A stretch of 46,715 bases of DNA, from assembly GCA_027622005.1 (NCBI GenBank), contig JAQBZH010000019.1:1-46715 (forward strand). Direction: 5' to 3'. Positions 8,370-18,675 of this stretch are shown here, piece by piece; positions within the stretch are counted from its first letter, which is position 1, and every line of letters begins with the position of its first letter. The notes beneath the pieces are model-generated. The model was given only the letters and a program-made list of their open reading frames with translations, searched no databases and was not told where the DNA came from. Origin of the DNA: Bacteroidota bacterium. Lineage in GTDB: Bacteria; Bacteroidota; Rhodothermia; Rhodothermales; UBA10348. A program made the position numbers and the translations under genes.

Positions 8370-10283
8370 ATGAAATCTGTTCTCGATTCAAAAATCCCTA
8401 GCGGACCGCTGAAAGAAAAGTGGGACAACTATAAGAACGGGATCAAGTTGGTCAACCCGGCCAACAAACGGAAGCATACCGTATTGGTGGTTGGAACGGG
8501 ATTGGCAGGCGGATCCGCAGCCGCAACGCTAGCCGAACTCGGATATAAAGTCAAGAGTTTCTGCATTCAAGACTCGCCCCGCCGCGCCCACTCGATTGCA
8601 GCCCAGGGCGGAATTAACGCCGCTAAAAACTATCCGAACGATGGCGACACCGTTTGGAGACTGTTCTATGACACCGTCAAAGGCGGCGATTACCGCTCCC
8701 GCGAGGCCAACGTCCATCGGCTCGCACAGATCTCAAACAATATTATCGACCAATGCGTCGCTCAAGGGGTACCTTTTGCGCGCGAGTATGGTGGACTATT
8801 GGACAATCGCTCATTCGGCGGCGCACAGGTCTCGCGAACGTTTTATGCGAGGGGGCAAACCGGACAGCAATTGCTCTTGGGCGCTTACCAGTCCATGAGT
8901 CGACAGATTGGATTGGGAAATATCGAAATGTTCGCCCGGCAGGAAATGTTGGACTTGGTGCTCGTCGATGGCAAAGCCCGCGGCATCATCACCCGAAATT
9001 TGGTTACGGGTGAAATCGAACGCCACTCCGGAGACGCCGTCCTGCTGTGTACCGGTGGGTACGGCAACGTGTATTACTTGAGCACTAACGCTAAAAACTC
9101 CAACGTTACTGCCGCTTGGCGCTGTCACAAACGGGGCGCGGCCTTTGCCAATCCCTGTTTCACCCAGATTCACCCGACGTGTATTCCGGTTTCTGGTGAT
9201 TATCAATCAAAACTCACCCTCATGTCGGAAAGCCTCCGAAATGACGGCCGGGTGTGGGTCCCAAAAAAGCAGGGCGATACCCGCAAACCCAGAGACATCC
9301 CAGAAGCAGAACGGGACTACTACCTCGAACGGCGCTATCCCAGCTTCGGAAATCTCGTTCCCCGGGATGTGGCCTCTCGGAACGCCAAAAATGCGTGTGA
9401 TGAAGGCAAAGGCGTCGGAGAAACTAAATTGGCCGTTTATCTGGACTTTGCGGAAGCCATAACCCGGTTAGGAAAAGACGCCATTGCGGCCCGATATGGC
9501 AATCTGTTCGAAATGTATGAGCGGATTACGGGTGAAAATCCCTACGAAACACCGATGCGCATGTACCCGGCTGTACACTACACCATGGGCGGGCTTTGGG
9601 TCGATTATGAACTTCAAAGCAACGTCGAGGGTCTATTCGTGCTCGGAGAAGCTAATTTCTCCGACCATGGAGCCAATCGTTTGGGCGCCTCTGCCCTGAT
9701 GCAGGGTCTGGCGGACGGATATTTCGTGATCCCCTACACCCTTGGTAGTTATTTGGCCAGCAATGAGTTACAAAAAGTAGACGGCTCTCACGCTGCTTTT
9801 TCCGCCGCTGAATCGGATGCCAAGGCTCGTGTTGAAAAACTGCTTTCGATTCAAGGCACCAAAACGGTTACCGAGTACCATCGGGAACTCGGACGCATCA
9901 TGTGGGACTACGTGGGCATGTCTCGAACGGAAGAGGGCCTCAAAAAGGCGATCGCGGAAATCACGGCGCTCCGAGAGGACTTCTGGAAGAATGTATTAGT
10001 CCCGGGCGAAAAGACGACCATGAATAAAAATCTCGAATTCGCGGGTAGGTTGGCCGATTTTCTTGAGCTCGGCGAACTAATGGCCCGAGATGCCCTTGAG
10101 CGCCAAGAGTCGTGTGGCGGTCACTTTCGGGAAGAATACCAGTCGGAAGACGGCGAAGCGATGCGCAATGACGATCTCTTTACCTACGTAGCGGCATGGG
10201 CCTATTCGGAGAATGGTCACACGCTCATCAAAGAGCCCCTGGAATACGAAAGCATAAAACTGACAACCCGAAGCTACAAATAG
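8370..10283 (+). CDS. sdhA: Succinate dehydrogenase flavoprotein subunit
   Basis: Catalytic subunit that oxidises succinate to fumarate with covalently bound FAD, on the cytoplasmic face of the membrane. The FAD-binding Rossmann motif is [35 protein letters not shown] holds the histidine that normally attaches FAD. Substrate-site blocks [26 protein letters not shown] and PRDVASRNA are intact, as is [12 protein letters not shown]. At 637 residues it matches type-B enzymes, which are longer than E. coli SdhA. The gene lies between sdhC and sdhB with gaps of 49 and 40 bp, so the three form one operon. Type-B enzymes can run as fumarate reductases; next to citrate synthase the oxidative TCA role is likelier. 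Confidence 0.96.
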   Translation: MKSVLDSKIPSGPLKEKWDNYKNGIKLVNPANKRKHTVLVVGTGLAGGSAAATLAELGYKVKSFCIQDSPRRAHSIAAQGGINAAKNYPNDGDTVWRLFYDTVKGGDYRSREANVHRLAQISNNIIDQCVAQGVPFAREYGGLLDNRSFGGAQVSRTFYARGQTGQQLLLGAYQSMSRQIGLGNIEMFARQEMLDLVLVDGKARGIITRNLVTGEIERHSGDAVLLCTGGYGNVYYLSTNAKNSNVTAAWRCHKRGAAFANPCFTQIHPTCIPVSGDYQSKLTLMSESLRNDGRVWVPKKQGDTRKPRDIPEAERDYYLERRYPSFGNLVPRDVASRNAKNACDEGKGVGETKLAVYLDFAEAITRLGKDAIAARYGNLFEMYERITGENPYETPMRMYPAVHYTMGGLWVDYELQSNVEGLFVLGEANFSDHGANRLGASALMQGLADGYFVIPYTLGSYLASNELQKVDGSHAAFSAAESDAKARVEKLLSIQGTKTVTEYHRELGRIMWDYVGMSRTEEGLKKAIAEITALREDFWKNVLVPGEKTTMNKNLEFAGRLADFLELGELMARDALERQESCGGHFREEYQSEDGEAMRNDDLFTYVAAWAYSENGHTLIKEPLEYESIKLTTRSYK

Positions 10284-10323
10284 GCCCCGATTCTTGAATG
10301 AAGAATGGCCTCCTGATTGAAGT

Positions 10324-11076
10324 ATGGCAGAAAGCATGAATATCAAATTGAAAGTATGGCGTCAGGCCGGTCCTAAAGCACAGGGTCGATTCGAAACGTA
10401 CACCGTTCCAGATGCGAATCCACATATGTCGTTTTTGGAATTGTTAGATGTGCTGAACGAGCAATTGATCAAATCGGGCAAAGACCCAATTGAATTTGAT
10501 CACGATTGTCGCGAAGGGATATGTGGCTCATGCGGCGTCGTGGTCGACGGAGTGGCCCACGGACCACAGCGCCGAACCGCTTGTTGCCAGCTGCACATGC
10601 GGCACTACAAAGATGGCGATACCATTGTGGTGGAACCGTGGCGGGCGGAAGCGTTTCCCATCATCAAAGATTTGGTTGTGGATCGGAGCGCATTTGACCG
10701 CATAATCGCAGCCGGTGGTTTTGTGAGCGTAAATGCAGGTTCGGCTCAAGACGCCAATTGCTTACCCATCGCCAAAACGGCCGCCGATTTAGCTATGGAT
10801 TTTGCCGCGTGTATTGGTTGCGGGGCGTGTGTGGCTGCGTGTCCTAACGCCTCTGCGTCGCTTTTTACCGCTGCCAAGATTTCGCACCTCGCAATGCTAC
10901 CCCAAGGCGCTCCTGAACGAAAATCCAGGGTCACCGCCATGGTCAATCAAATGGCAGAGGAAGGTTTTGGAGATTGTTCAAATCATGCCGAGTGCGAAGC
11001 GGTTTGCCCTAAAGGAATTTCCATCTCGACCATTGCTACGATGCGCCGAGAGTACTTCAAGGCAATGTTGGGCTAG
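10324..11076 (+). CDS. sdhB: Succinate dehydrogenase iron-sulfur subunit
   Basis: Carries electrons from the flavoprotein to the haem/quinone site through three iron-sulfur clusters. The 2Fe-2S ligands are C62, C67 and C70 (CREGICGSC) plus a cysteine of the pair at 87-88. The 4Fe-4S motif is CIGCGACVAAC (C163, C166, C169, C173). The last ligands lie in CSNHAECEAVCPKG (C218, C224, C228). The 250-residue length and the HDCREGICGSC form are those of type-B SdhB. The first ATG at 10324 gives MAESMNIKLKVWRQ; a second ATG at 10339 is also possible. It ends the operon and converges on purQ with 49 bp between. Confidence 0.96.
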   Translation: MAESMNIKLKVWRQAGPKAQGRFETYTVPDANPHMSFLELLDVLNEQLIKSGKDPIEFDHDCREGICGSCGVVVDGVAHGPQRRTACCQLHMRHYKDGDTIVVEPWRAEAFPIIKDLVVDRSAFDRIIAAGGFVSVNAGSAQDANCLPIAKTAADLAMDFAACIGCGACVAACPNASASLFTAAKISHLAMLPQGAPERKSRVTAMVNQMAEEGFGDCSNHAECEAVCPKGISISTIATMRREYFKAMLG

Positions 11077-11125
11077 TAGGCAACGGGCCAATAGTTGGCA
11101 CCCGTTTACTATGCTCGGCCGTCGA

Positions 11126-11827
11126 CTAAGCTTCAACCAACGATTTGACTATCGAGCTAAAGATCTTAGCGCCGTCCGTCCGACCCAGAATTGCTTCGGA
11201 AGCTCGTTCCGGATGAGGCATCATCCCAAGCACGTTTCCGCCCTCATTTAATATCCCCGCTATTCCCCGGGAGGCCCCGTTGGGATTAGACGCGGCCGTA
11301 ATAGCACCCGCTGCATCGCAGTATTTGAATGCGACCTGGCCCTCTCCTTCGAGACGGTCCAGAACGGGCTCACTGGCAAAGAAATTGCCTTCCCCGTGTG
11401 CAATAGGAACCCGGATAATTTCGCCCAGAGCGAGGTCATTCGTAAAAAGGCTGCTTGAATTCTCGGTCCGTAGCAACACATCCTTGCACGTGAATCGGAG
11501 AGATTCATTGCGCATCAGCGCGCCTGGCAGCAATCCAGACTCACACAATATCTGAAACCCATTACAAATTCCGAGAACCGCCCCACCGGCATTGGCAAAC
11601 CGCACCACGTCTTTCATTATGGGCGAAAAACGGGCTATAGCACCGCTTCTGAGGTAATCTCCATACGAAAAACCGCCTGGAATGATTACAAAATCGACAT
11701 CACCCAGATCCGATTCTTTATGCCATATGAACCGTGCATCTTGCCCGAACACGTGTTTGGTAACATGGTATGCATCATGGTCACAATTGGACCCTGGAAA
11801 CACGATGACTCCGAAGCGTATCGACAT
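11126..11827 (-). CDS. purQ: Phosphoribosylformylglycinamidine synthase subunit PurQ
   Basis: Glutamine amidotransferase subunit of FGAM synthase in purine biosynthesis; it makes ammonia for PurL. A class-I amidotransferase domain of 233 residues is visible, with [16 protein letters not shown] at the start, [13 protein letters not shown] as the oxyanion region, the nucleophile C88 in GICNGFQ and the His-Glu pair in MMPHPERA. The start is the ATG at 11827; the frame runs open to 11926, but the extra residues are not part of the family. A separate PurQ implies the small split PurL plus PurS system, in contrast to the fused large PurL usual in Bacteroidia. Neither purL nor purS is in the window. 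It stands alone, divergent from the DUF58/Bat operon. Confidence 0.95.
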   Translation of the reverse strand: MSIRFGVIVFPGSNCDHDAYHVTKHVFGQDARFIWHKESDLGDVDFVIIPGGFSYGDYLRSGAIARFSPIMKDVVRFANAGGAVLGICNGFQILCESGLLPGALMRNESLRFTCKDVLLRTENSSSLFTNDLALGEIIRVPIAHGEGNFFASEPVLDRLEGEGQVAFKYCDAAGAITAASNPNGASRGIAGILNEGGNVLGMMPHPERASEAILGRTDGAKIFSSIVKSLVEA

Positions 11828-12061
11828 AAAAAAATCGAACAGATAGTAGAAAGATGAGTACCCCTCAATATACGTATCGTCAGGGGTAATCGCTTCTTCA
11901 GGTAATCTATCCGGTCGTGGCAACAAGATGATTCACTAAGAGTTTGCGGGCAGTATCATTTTACCGTCTCTCGACACAACATCGAGGCCGGTAGAAACGT
12001 TAACCACTTCCGGACTCAACGATCTTCCCGAACCCATATCCTTTTTTTCGCTGCCAGTAGC

Positions 12062-12937
12062 ATGATCCCGAAGGAGTTATTTCGCAAAATTCGCCAGATA
12101 GAAATTCGCACTAAGGGCTTGGTGCGCAATATTTTTGGGGGCGAGTACCATTCGGCGTTTAAAGGAACGGGAATGGAGTTTGCCGAAGTCAGACCTTACC
12201 AATTTGGGGATGATATTCGAAGTATTGATTGGAACGTTTCGGCCCGCTACGACGAGACCTTTATTAAGGTATTTGAAGAAGAACGAGAGCAAACGGTAAT
12301 TTTGGCAGTGGACATCTCGGGTTCGGAGGATTTTGCCTCGGTCGGTCAGTATAAAAGAGAAATGGCGGCTGAAATTTGCGCTGTGGTGGCTTTTAGCGCG
12401 ATTCAAAACAATGACAAAGTCGGACTTCTCTTGTTTTCGGACCAAGTCGAATTGTTCGTTCCACCCAAGAAAGGGAAGAAACATGTTCTTCGGTTGATAA
12501 GAGACCTTTTTGCGCACGAGAAAAAGTCTACCGGCACGAATATCAAAGTGGCCCTCGACCATCTGGTCCGCGTATTGCATCGACGCTCGATCGTTTTGAT
12601 GCTTAGCGATTTTATGGATGCTGACTATGAATCTGCGCTTAGAGCCGTCGCCAGAAGGCACGATACGATTGCAGTGCATATGGTCGACCCGGTTGAAATG
12701 GAATTGCCAGACGTTGGGTTGCTCGAAGTAACCGATGCCGAAACCGGCCAGCAGGTGCTGGTTGATACTTCAAATGATGAAGTTCGACAATTGTACGCTG
12801 AGCAAGCAACCGCCCGAGAACAACAAGTCGAATTGATGTTTCGGCGTTTGCGGGTAGATCGGGTTCCCATCCACACGGACCAAGGTTACGTTGATCCTTT
12901 GATCCATTTTTTCCGAAAACGCAATAAAATGGGTTGA
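12062..12937 (+). CDS. DUF58 domain protein, first gene of the Bat operon
   Basis: DUF58 protein of 291 residues with a von Willebrand A-like fold. Family hallmarks are GTGMEFAEVRPYQFGDDIRSIDW, then AVDISGS as the metal-site-like motif, and a later VDPVE. DUF58 proteins nearly always accompany a MoxR AAA+ ATPase and are thought to work with it and the Bat proteins in folding or maturing envelope complexes; the detailed function is not settled. No MoxR gene precedes it; the upstream neighbour is the divergent purQ. Its stop codon overlaps the next start (TTGA), implying translational coupling. The ATG at 12062 is the only good start. Confidence 0.88.
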   Translation: MIPKELFRKIRQIEIRTKGLVRNIFGGEYHSAFKGTGMEFAEVRPYQFGDDIRSIDWNVSARYDETFIKVFEEEREQTVILAVDISGSEDFASVGQYKREMAAEICAVVAFSAIQNNDKVGLLLFSDQVELFVPPKKGKKHVLRLIRDLFAHEKKSTGTNIKVALDHLVRVLHRRSIVLMLSDFMDADYESALRAVARRHDTIAVHMVDPVEMELPDVGLLEVTDAETGQQVLVDTSNDEVRQLYAEQATAREQQVELMFRRLRVDRVPIHTDQGYVDPLIHFFRKRNKMG

Positions 12938-13983
12938 AAACGTTTTTTGGACATATCGTTTTTATTGCGCTCGTGATGGTGGCGCCCAGCCACGGACAAC
13001 GGATCGAAGCCTTTTTTTCGGCGGATTCAGTTACCGTTGGGGACCGGTTTCAACTCACCATGATCGTTGGACATGATGGCACGCGAAGTGCACTTTTCCC
13101 CCACTCCTTACTTCCCGACTCTTTGAAGCTGGCTAATGCTCCGTTTACGCTCGGCGACTTTGAGATTTTGTCGGTTCTTGGACAAGGGGGCCGACCCTAT
13201 GACAACGGAGGCAGGATTGACTCCGTAATTTATGAAGTGACCACTTTTGCACTGGATTCCGCTCGGGTGGGGGGGATTCCGTTTGGATTATCAACCGAAA
13301 CCGACACTTTGTTTGGCATGTCGGCTGCTTTGACCCTTCAGATTGGCTCCCTCGTTCCCGAGGACGCTACTGAAATAAAAGATTTAATGCCTCTGGCCGA
13401 GTTTAAGAAGTCGTGGTGGCCCTGGATTCTCGGTGGATTGGCTCTGTTAGCCATAGCCGGGTTTCTGTGGTGGTGGCGCAAGCGTCAGAACCAAGTGCCC
13501 GACGATGCCCCTGCAGTTTCGGAGGCTACGCCGCCTTACGACGAAGCCTTATCGCGACTAATGCAATTGGAGCAGTTCGACCTCAACGACCCCGCTGCAG
13601 TCAAGCCTTTTTACGTCGAACTCACCGATATTCTTAGAACGTATGTTGGTCGCCGGATTCACGTCCCAGCTCTCGAATCAACGACCAGGGAATTGCTGGA
13701 TCGTTTAAAAGCTTCTTCGGAGGGGAGACATGTCCCTTCAGAGGTCATTGCTGAAATTGACGACGTTCTCTCACACGCTGATCTTGTAAAATTTGCTGAT
13801 CTCAGGCCCATTCTAGAGCAAACAAAAGCCATGGTAACCGAGACGCGGGAAGCCATCGATGGCACGGAATCGGCTTTTAGAAAGAGAGAGGAAATCCGGC
13901 GCTTTGAAGAAGCGGAGCGGACGAGGGCTGCGCAGTATGCGCCCCGAGAGGCCGTGCCACAAGAAGAGGAGGATCGATCATGA
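12934..13983 (+). CDS. Single-pass membrane protein of the Bat operon
   Basis: Membrane protein of 349 residues, probably the unnamed gene that sits between DUF58 and BatA in Bacteroidota operons. It has an N-terminal signal-like hydrophobic run ending near SHGQ, an extracytoplasmic beta-rich part and one membrane helix (ILGGLALLAIAGFLWWW near 165). An R/K-rich stop-transfer stretch and a charged helical cytoplasmic domain follow. The layout resembles a short BatD. The start is a TTG at 12934, overlapping the DUF58 stop by 4 bp (TTGA); the end overlaps the batA start (ATGA). This double coupling argues for an obligate complex with its neighbours. Function is inferred only from position. Confidence 0.75.
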   Translation: MKTFFGHIVFIALVMVAPSHGQRIEAFFSADSVTVGDRFQLTMIVGHDGTRSALFPHSLLPDSLKLANAPFTLGDFEILSVLGQGGRPYDNGGRIDSVIYEVTTFALDSARVGGIPFGLSTETDTLFGMSAALTLQIGSLVPEDATEIKDLMPLAEFKKSWWPWILGGLALLAIAGFLWWWRKRQNQVPDDAPAVSEATPPYDEALSRLMQLEQFDLNDPAAVKPFYVELTDILRTYVGRRIHVPALESTTRELLDRLKASSEGRHVPSEVIAEIDDVLSHADLVKFADLRPILEQTKAMVTETREAIDGTESAFRKREEIRRFEEAERTRAAQYAPREAVPQEEEDRS

Positions 13984-14963
13984 CCTTTGCGCAACCGTAT
14001 TGGCTGATTCTCTTGATTTTTATTCCGCTGGTGGGCTGGAGTTCGTGGCGAACGGCTTCCTCTCGCGCAGGCATGCGTTTCAGCTTTACGAAAGCGATAG
14101 GGGACACACGCTCAACGTGGAAAACGAAACTGCGTTGGTTGCCTTCGCTTCTGCGTGTCTCCGGACTAACATTAGCCATTTTGGCGATGGCCCGCCCCCA
14201 AAACCTCAATGTCATTCAGGAGCGATTTGCCGAAGGCGTCGACATCATGATGGTGTTGGACACGTCGACGTCGATGCGAGCAGAGGATTTTCGACCCAAC
14301 CGATTTGAAGCCGCTAAGGCAGTAGGCGCTGAATTTATACAAGGCCGAACTTCCGATCGGGTTGGACTCATAGTGTTTGCCGCCAACGCGTACACACAGG
14401 CCCCCTTGACCCTTGATTATGCCTTTTTGACGCAAATGTTGGCTGAAGTCGAAGTAGGGGTGATAGAAGATGGCACCGCGATCGGGACTGCTTTGGCCAT
14501 GGCCGTGAATCGCCTCAAGGATACCGAAGCCAAAAGCAAAGTTGTAATTTTACTAACCGACGGCCAAAACAATCGGGGTGAATTGAGCCCTGAAACCGCC
14601 GCCGAAGTGGCCAAAACCCTGGGAGTTCGCGTTTATTCCATCGGTGTCGGTCAATACGGAGAAGCGCCCTTCGTCGTAGATCATCCATTTGCAGGACGCC
14701 AGCGCCGAATGGTCCCGGTAGAGATTGACGAGGAAATGTTGCAAGCCGTTGCTGATATGACCGGCGGTAAATATTTCAGAGCAACCAATAATCGAGCCCT
14801 CCAAGATATTTACGTACAGATAGGGGAGCTAGAAAAAACGAAAATCGAAGAGCGCGTTTATACCGATTTTGAAGAACAGTTTCCGATGTTTTTATTTCCG
14901 GGTTTAGGCCTCCTTTTCCTTGAAGTGCTGCTTGCTTCCACCCTTTTTAGGCGGTTTCCATAA
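13980..14963 (+). CDS. batA: BatA, von Willebrand A membrane protein
   Basis: Aerotolerance-operon protein of 327 residues. Two N-terminal membrane helices (about 7-20 and 58-72) precede a periplasmic or cytoplasmic vWA domain with a complete MIDAS motif, D94-T-S-T-S98. A final helix lies near the C-terminus (FPMFLFPGLGLLFLEVLLAS). The Bat proteins, first described in Bacteroides fragilis, support growth or survival under oxygen and are thought to form an envelope complex; the biochemical role is unknown. ATGA overlap with the upstream gene and a TAATG junction to batB (stop at 14961-14963, start at 14963) indicate coupled translation. Confidence 0.9.
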   Translation: MTFAQPYWLILLIFIPLVGWSSWRTASSRAGMRFSFTKAIGDTRSTWKTKLRWLPSLLRVSGLTLAILAMARPQNLNVIQERFAEGVDIMMVLDTSTSMRAEDFRPNRFEAAKAVGAEFIQGRTSDRVGLIVFAANAYTQAPLTLDYAFLTQMLAEVEVGVIEDGTAIGTALAMAVNRLKDTEAKSKVVILLTDGQNNRGELSPETAAEVAKTLGVRVYSIGVGQYGEAPFVVDHPFAGRQRRMVPVEIDEEMLQAVADMTGGKYFRATNNRALQDIYVQIGELEKTKIEERVYTDFEEQFPMFLFPGLGLLFLEVLLASTLFRRFP

Positions 14964-16003
14964 TGGCGTGGCTTAATCCAATATATTTCTGGACACTGGT
15001 ATTCGTTCCGGTTGCGATCGGCCTCTTTTTCCTAGCCGCCTGGCGCCGCACGATTCTGGCTAACCGGTTTGGGGACAAGGAGTTAGTGGCGAGACTGACG
15101 GCTTCTATCAGTAAAAGGCGTCGTCGCTGGAAGGCGGCCTTTCGGGTGAGTGGCCTATTAATGTTAGCGCTCGCGCTCATTGGTCCCCGATTTGGGACTC
15201 AACTTCGAGAAGTGAAACGGGAAGGCATCGACCTGGTCATAGCCCTTGACGTTTCCGCTTCCATGATGGCAGAAGATATTGCTCCAAACCGTCTGTCCCG
15301 GGCTAAAAACGAAATAAAAAACCTGGTAGGGGAGCTTAAAGGCGATCGAATAAGTCTCGTCACTTTTGCCGGAGATGCTTTTATTCAGTGTCCTTTGACA
15401 ACAGATTACGGAGCACTACGACTTTTTCTAGATGTGGCCGATCCCTCTTTGATTCCGACGCCAGGAACTGACTTTGGAGCCGCATTAAAAATGGCCATTC
15501 AGGCATTTGAAGCACCTTCTGGAGATCCAAACACCGAGGAGAGAACCAAGGCCGTCCTTTTTGTTTCTGATGGCGAAAACCATGTGGCTGATCTTGAAGC
15601 CATAGTCGAAGAAGCGAGGCAGGCCAATATCGTTCTGTATTCGGCCGGTGTAGGAGAATTGGAAGGAGCTCCCATTCCCGAATATCGCAATGGCCGAATA
15701 GAGGACTATAAAAAGGATCGGGCGGGCGCGGTGGTTACAACCAAACTGGAAGAATCGGTCCTGCAAGATCTAGCACGAAACGGATCTTACTTTAGAATTG
15801 CCAAGACTTCGAGCTCCCTTCCACGAATCACTTCGGCCTTGTCACAGCTCGATAAAACATCCTACGGTGCTGAAGAGTTTGAAGAGTATGAAGAACGTTA
15901 TCAATGGCCTTTACTGCTGGGACTGATATTATTATTCGTTGAATGGTCAATTCCCATTCGATTACGTACCAAATCGGAGCCATCGCACGTTACTCAAGTA
16001 TAA
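14963..16003 (+). CDS. batB: BatB, von Willebrand A membrane protein
   Basis: Paralogue of BatA, 346 residues, with the same plan: two N-terminal helices, a vWA domain with intact MIDAS D96-V-S-A-S100, then a C-terminal helix (WPLLLGLILLFVEWSI). The segment PGTDFGAALKMAIQAF supplies the conserved threonine/aspartate of the metal site. Pairs of vWA proteins with different MIDAS loops are standard in this operon and may dimerise. The ATG at 14963 shares its first base with the batA stop codon. A 57-bp gap to batC is the only real spacer inside the operon. Confidence 0.9.
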   Translation: MAWLNPIYFWTLVFVPVAIGLFFLAAWRRTILANRFGDKELVARLTASISKRRRRWKAAFRVSGLLMLALALIGPRFGTQLREVKREGIDLVIALDVSASMMAEDIAPNRLSRAKNEIKNLVGELKGDRISLVTFAGDAFIQCPLTTDYGALRLFLDVADPSLIPTPGTDFGAALKMAIQAFEAPSGDPNTEERTKAVLFVSDGENHVADLEAIVEEARQANIVLYSAGVGELEGAPIPEYRNGRIEDYKKDRAGAVVTTKLEESVLQDLARNGSYFRIAKTSSSLPRITSALSQLDKTSYGAEEFEEYEERYQWPLLLGLILLFVEWSIPIRLRTKSEPSHVTQV

Positions 16004-16060
16004 TAGAAACCTATTTCCCGCTATCAACGGTAAAAAGAAGATTCCCATTTTGGATTTGTT

Positions 16061-16810
16061 ATGATTCGCTCAATCTGTTATATGCTTTTTGCTACGCTCC
16101 TTTTCGGTCCCGGCGACGGAAAGAAAAAGGGTAGAAAAGGCAATGCGCTGTATGCCCAAGAGCAATATGCCGAGGCCGCTGCGGAATTTAGACTCGGAGT
16201 ATCGGCCGTATCCGAAGAGGGGCCTGGACCCGTGTATTCGGGCTTGCTCAATAATCTGGGGGCCTCATTGTATCGAACCGGGGATACCGAACAAGCGGGG
16301 ATAGCCTTTTCTGGCGCCGCCCAAATGGCAAACACCCCTGCAGACCTGGTTCGGGCTAGTTACAACGCTGGAAACGCCGCTGCGACCGGAAAACAACTAG
16401 AACAAGCGCTGGCCCATTACAGAAGAGCCTTGCTGTCTGATCCTTCCAATGCCGATGCCAAATTCAACTATGAGTTTGTAAAGCGTCAGTTGGACGAACA
16501 GCAAAAGCAGGATCAGGAGCAAGACAAACAAAATCAGGACGAGAATAAAGAGAACGAAGAACAACAAGACGGCGATCAAAAGCAGGAGAATGATCAAGAG
16601 AATCAAGATCAAAAGCAGGATCAGAAGGATTCCGGGGAACAGAATCAAGAACAACAAGAGCAGCAACAGCAAGATCAACAGGACCCAACTAAAATGAGTC
16701 AACAGGAGGCTGAAAGGATATTAGACGCCCTCCAAAATGAAGAAGAACAATTGTTGCGTCAAGTCCAGAAGTTAAAGTCACGCCCGCGACGGGTAGAAAA
16801 AGATTGGTAA
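16061..16810 (+). CDS. batC: BatC, TPR protein with Q/D/E-rich linker
   Basis: TPR-repeat protein of 249 residues. A short N-terminal hydrophobic stretch (ICYMLFATLLF) is a weak signal or anchor. Two to three TPR-like helical pairs follow (GNALYAQEQYAEAAAEFR, then AHYRRALLSDPSNADAKFNYE). From about 145 to 215 nearly every residue is Q, D, E, N or K. A short helical end follows (EAERILDALQNEEEQLL) and a final KDW, a typical BatC terminus. It is probably a scaffold for the vWA proteins. The stop codon shares its last base with the batD ATG (TAATG). The CAG/CAA-rich DNA of the linker is prone to length variation. Confidence 0.85.
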   Translation: MIRSICYMLFATLLFGPGDGKKKGRKGNALYAQEQYAEAAAEFRLGVSAVSEEGPGPVYSGLLNNLGASLYRTGDTEQAGIAFSGAAQMANTPADLVRASYNAGNAAATGKQLEQALAHYRRALLSDPSNADAKFNYEFVKRQLDEQQKQDQEQDKQNQDENKENEEQQDGDQKQENDQENQDQKQDQKDSGEQNQEQQEQQQQDQQDPTKMSQQEAERILDALQNEEEQLLRQVQKLKSRPRRVEKDW

Positions 16811-18675
16811 TGAGGGAGCGATTTTTTCGGATAATAGGGGCTCTATGGTTGAGTACCCTCGTGAGTGCTTCGTTGTCAACGGCCCAAACCGTCAACGTCG
16901 ACGCATCTGTAAATGCTAAGTCCATTGGCACCGAGGAAACGGTTGCGTATACGATAAACGTAAGTGGCTCCGACGGAACCGACCTATTGGTACCTCCTGC
17001 GCCCAATGCGGAAGGTTTAACGCTTATTCAGTCGCTACCCAGTACACAAAGGAGTGTGTCGATTGTTAACGGCCAGATGTCTCAGAGCTTTGGATTCACG
17101 TGGATTTTCCGGCCTACTCGAGAAGGGAATGCCACTATTGCAGCAACCACGGTAAAAGTTGGCAATAGGGAGTTCCATACGGGTCCTATTTCGGTAACTG
17201 TCGTTCCCCAAGCGCAACGGCCCCCTCCCCGTCGTCAAGTCGATCCTTTCAGTTCGCTTTTTGGAAATCAGGTCGATCAAGCACCAGAAGCACCTGCTGC
17301 TCCTAGCAACACCGATTTGTTTATTCGCGCCATACCAACCGCGCGGTCGGCCTACCAGGGCGAACAAGTCATCATTGAGTACCAGCTTTATTTTAGAGAA
17401 GGCATTCAGCTCAGGCAAAGCCGCCTCACGGATAGCTGGGACGCTGAGGGATTTTGGCGGGAAGAGTTGGACGTCGAGACCAGGCCAGTTCCAAGGATCG
17501 TTGTTGAAAATGGCCTCCGATATAATACCATTGTTTTAAAAAGAGCCGCTGTATTTCCAACCCGGGCTGGCGCAATGAGCGTTGACCCATTAAAAATCGA
17601 AAGCGAGGCCATGTTACCGTTTGGTAATCGGGATCCATTCCAGTCCATGTTTTCGCTTCGCAATCGATTTTCTCAAGTGCAACTGGCGTCTTCGAAGGTA
17701 ACGATTGAGGCTCAGGCGTTACCTGGAAATGCGCCCGTTAGCTTTGACGGCGCCGTTGGTCGGTATGCGATGACCGTCACGACCGACCGAACCAATCTCA
17801 AAGTGGGCGAATCGATCCAGTTGACCATCTCGATTGCCGGAAAGGGAAACCTAGCCACGTTGAGCTCTCCAAAATTTGAGGTCCCCAATTCATTTGACCT
17901 CTACGATCCAGAGATCTCGTCACTTCTTGACCGATCCGGAAGAGAACTGACTGGAAGTAAGACTTTTCGGTATGTGCTGATCCCTCGATCAAACGGTTCG
18001 TTTGAAATCCCGCCAATAGAATTCAGCTATTTCGATACCAACTCCAAATCGTATAAAACCTCTAAGACAGACGCTACCCCGATTACTGTTTCCGGCACCG
18101 CAACGACTCCAGATGTGGTTGTAGCAACGACAAATGGTATGCCCGTCGATGATTTTGCACCGTTGTTTACTTCCTCTTCAGTCTGGAAACAGGCGAACCC
18201 TGCGTCTTTACACGATCGGGCATGGGTATATTTCTTACTCATTTTCCCTTCAATGGTGTTACTTGCCACCGTTGTCATTAAAAAACGGCGTGACAAGTTT
18301 AGCCACAATGTCTCTTGGGCACGTAGTCAACGGGCCCATCCATTGAGCAAGAAACATTTAAAGCAGGCCACCGCCCTTTTGGCTTCGGGTGATATCTCAG
18401 GATACTATGAGGAATTGGAACGTGCGGTTTTAGGTTTTGTCGGCAACAGACTAAACATTGCCGAACGAGGATTAACCAGAGAAAGATTGGACGGCATGTT
18501 AGCCAACGAAGGTGTCGACGTGGAACTTCGCAATCGTCTTCGGAATCTGTTGGATTCGTGCGATATGGGCCGTTTTGCTCCATCTTCCGTGACGCCGGAA
18601 AACATGGAACTGGCGCTAGACGAAGCATCGTCCATCATCCCGGATATAGATGAACAAACGGCCATGGAGAGCTAA
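16810..18675 (+). CDS. batD: BatD, large envelope protein
   Basis: BatD-family protein of 621 residues. A signal peptide (RIIGALWLSTLVSASLSTAQ) precedes a long beta-rich extracytoplasmic region of immunoglobulin-like repeats (TVNVDASVNAKSIGTEETVA near the start; PVSFDGAVGRYAMTV and KVGESIQLTISIAGKGNL in the middle). A single membrane helix (WVYFLLIFPSMVLLATVVI) and a helical cytoplasmic tail complete it. I chose the ATG at 16810 because it forms the TAATG junction seen elsewhere in the operon; a TTG at 16804 in the same frame would add two residues. The stop again overlaps the batE start by one base. It is thought to present or stabilise envelope substrates for the Bat complex; this is inferred. 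Confidence 0.88.
   Translation: MRERFFRIIGALWLSTLVSASLSTAQTVNVDASVNAKSIGTEETVAYTINVSGSDGTDLLVPPAPNAEGLTLIQSLPSTQRSVSIVNGQMSQSFGFTWIFRPTREGNATIAATTVKVGNREFHTGPISVTVVPQAQRPPPRRQVDPFSSLFGNQVDQAPEAPAAPSNTDLFIRAIPTARSAYQGEQVIIEYQLYFREGIQLRQSRLTDSWDAEGFWREELDVETRPVPRIVVENGLRYNTIVLKRAAVFPTRAGAMSVDPLKIESEAMLPFGNRDPFQSMFSLRNRFSQVQLASSKVTIEAQALPGNAPVSFDGAVGRYAMTVTTDRTNLKVGESIQLTISIAGKGNLATLSSPKFEVPNSFDLYDPEISSLLDRSGRELTGSKTFRYVLIPRSNGSFEIPPIEFSYFDTNSKSYKTSKTDATPITVSGTATTPDVVVATTNGMPVDDFAPLFTSSSVWKQANPASLHDRAWVYFLLIFPSMVLLATVVIKKRRDKFSHNVSWARSQRAHPLSKKHLKQATALLASGDISGYYEELERAVLGFVGNRLNIAERGLTRERLDGMLANEGVDVELRNRLRNLLDSCDMGRFAPSSVTPENMELALDEASSIIPDIDEQTAMES

Noticed and set aside
16397-16702. Leucine/isoleucine-rich minus-strand frame opposite BatC
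   Set aside because: It is the antisense reading of the Q/D/E-rich linker, which always gives L, I, V and F; not a membrane protein.
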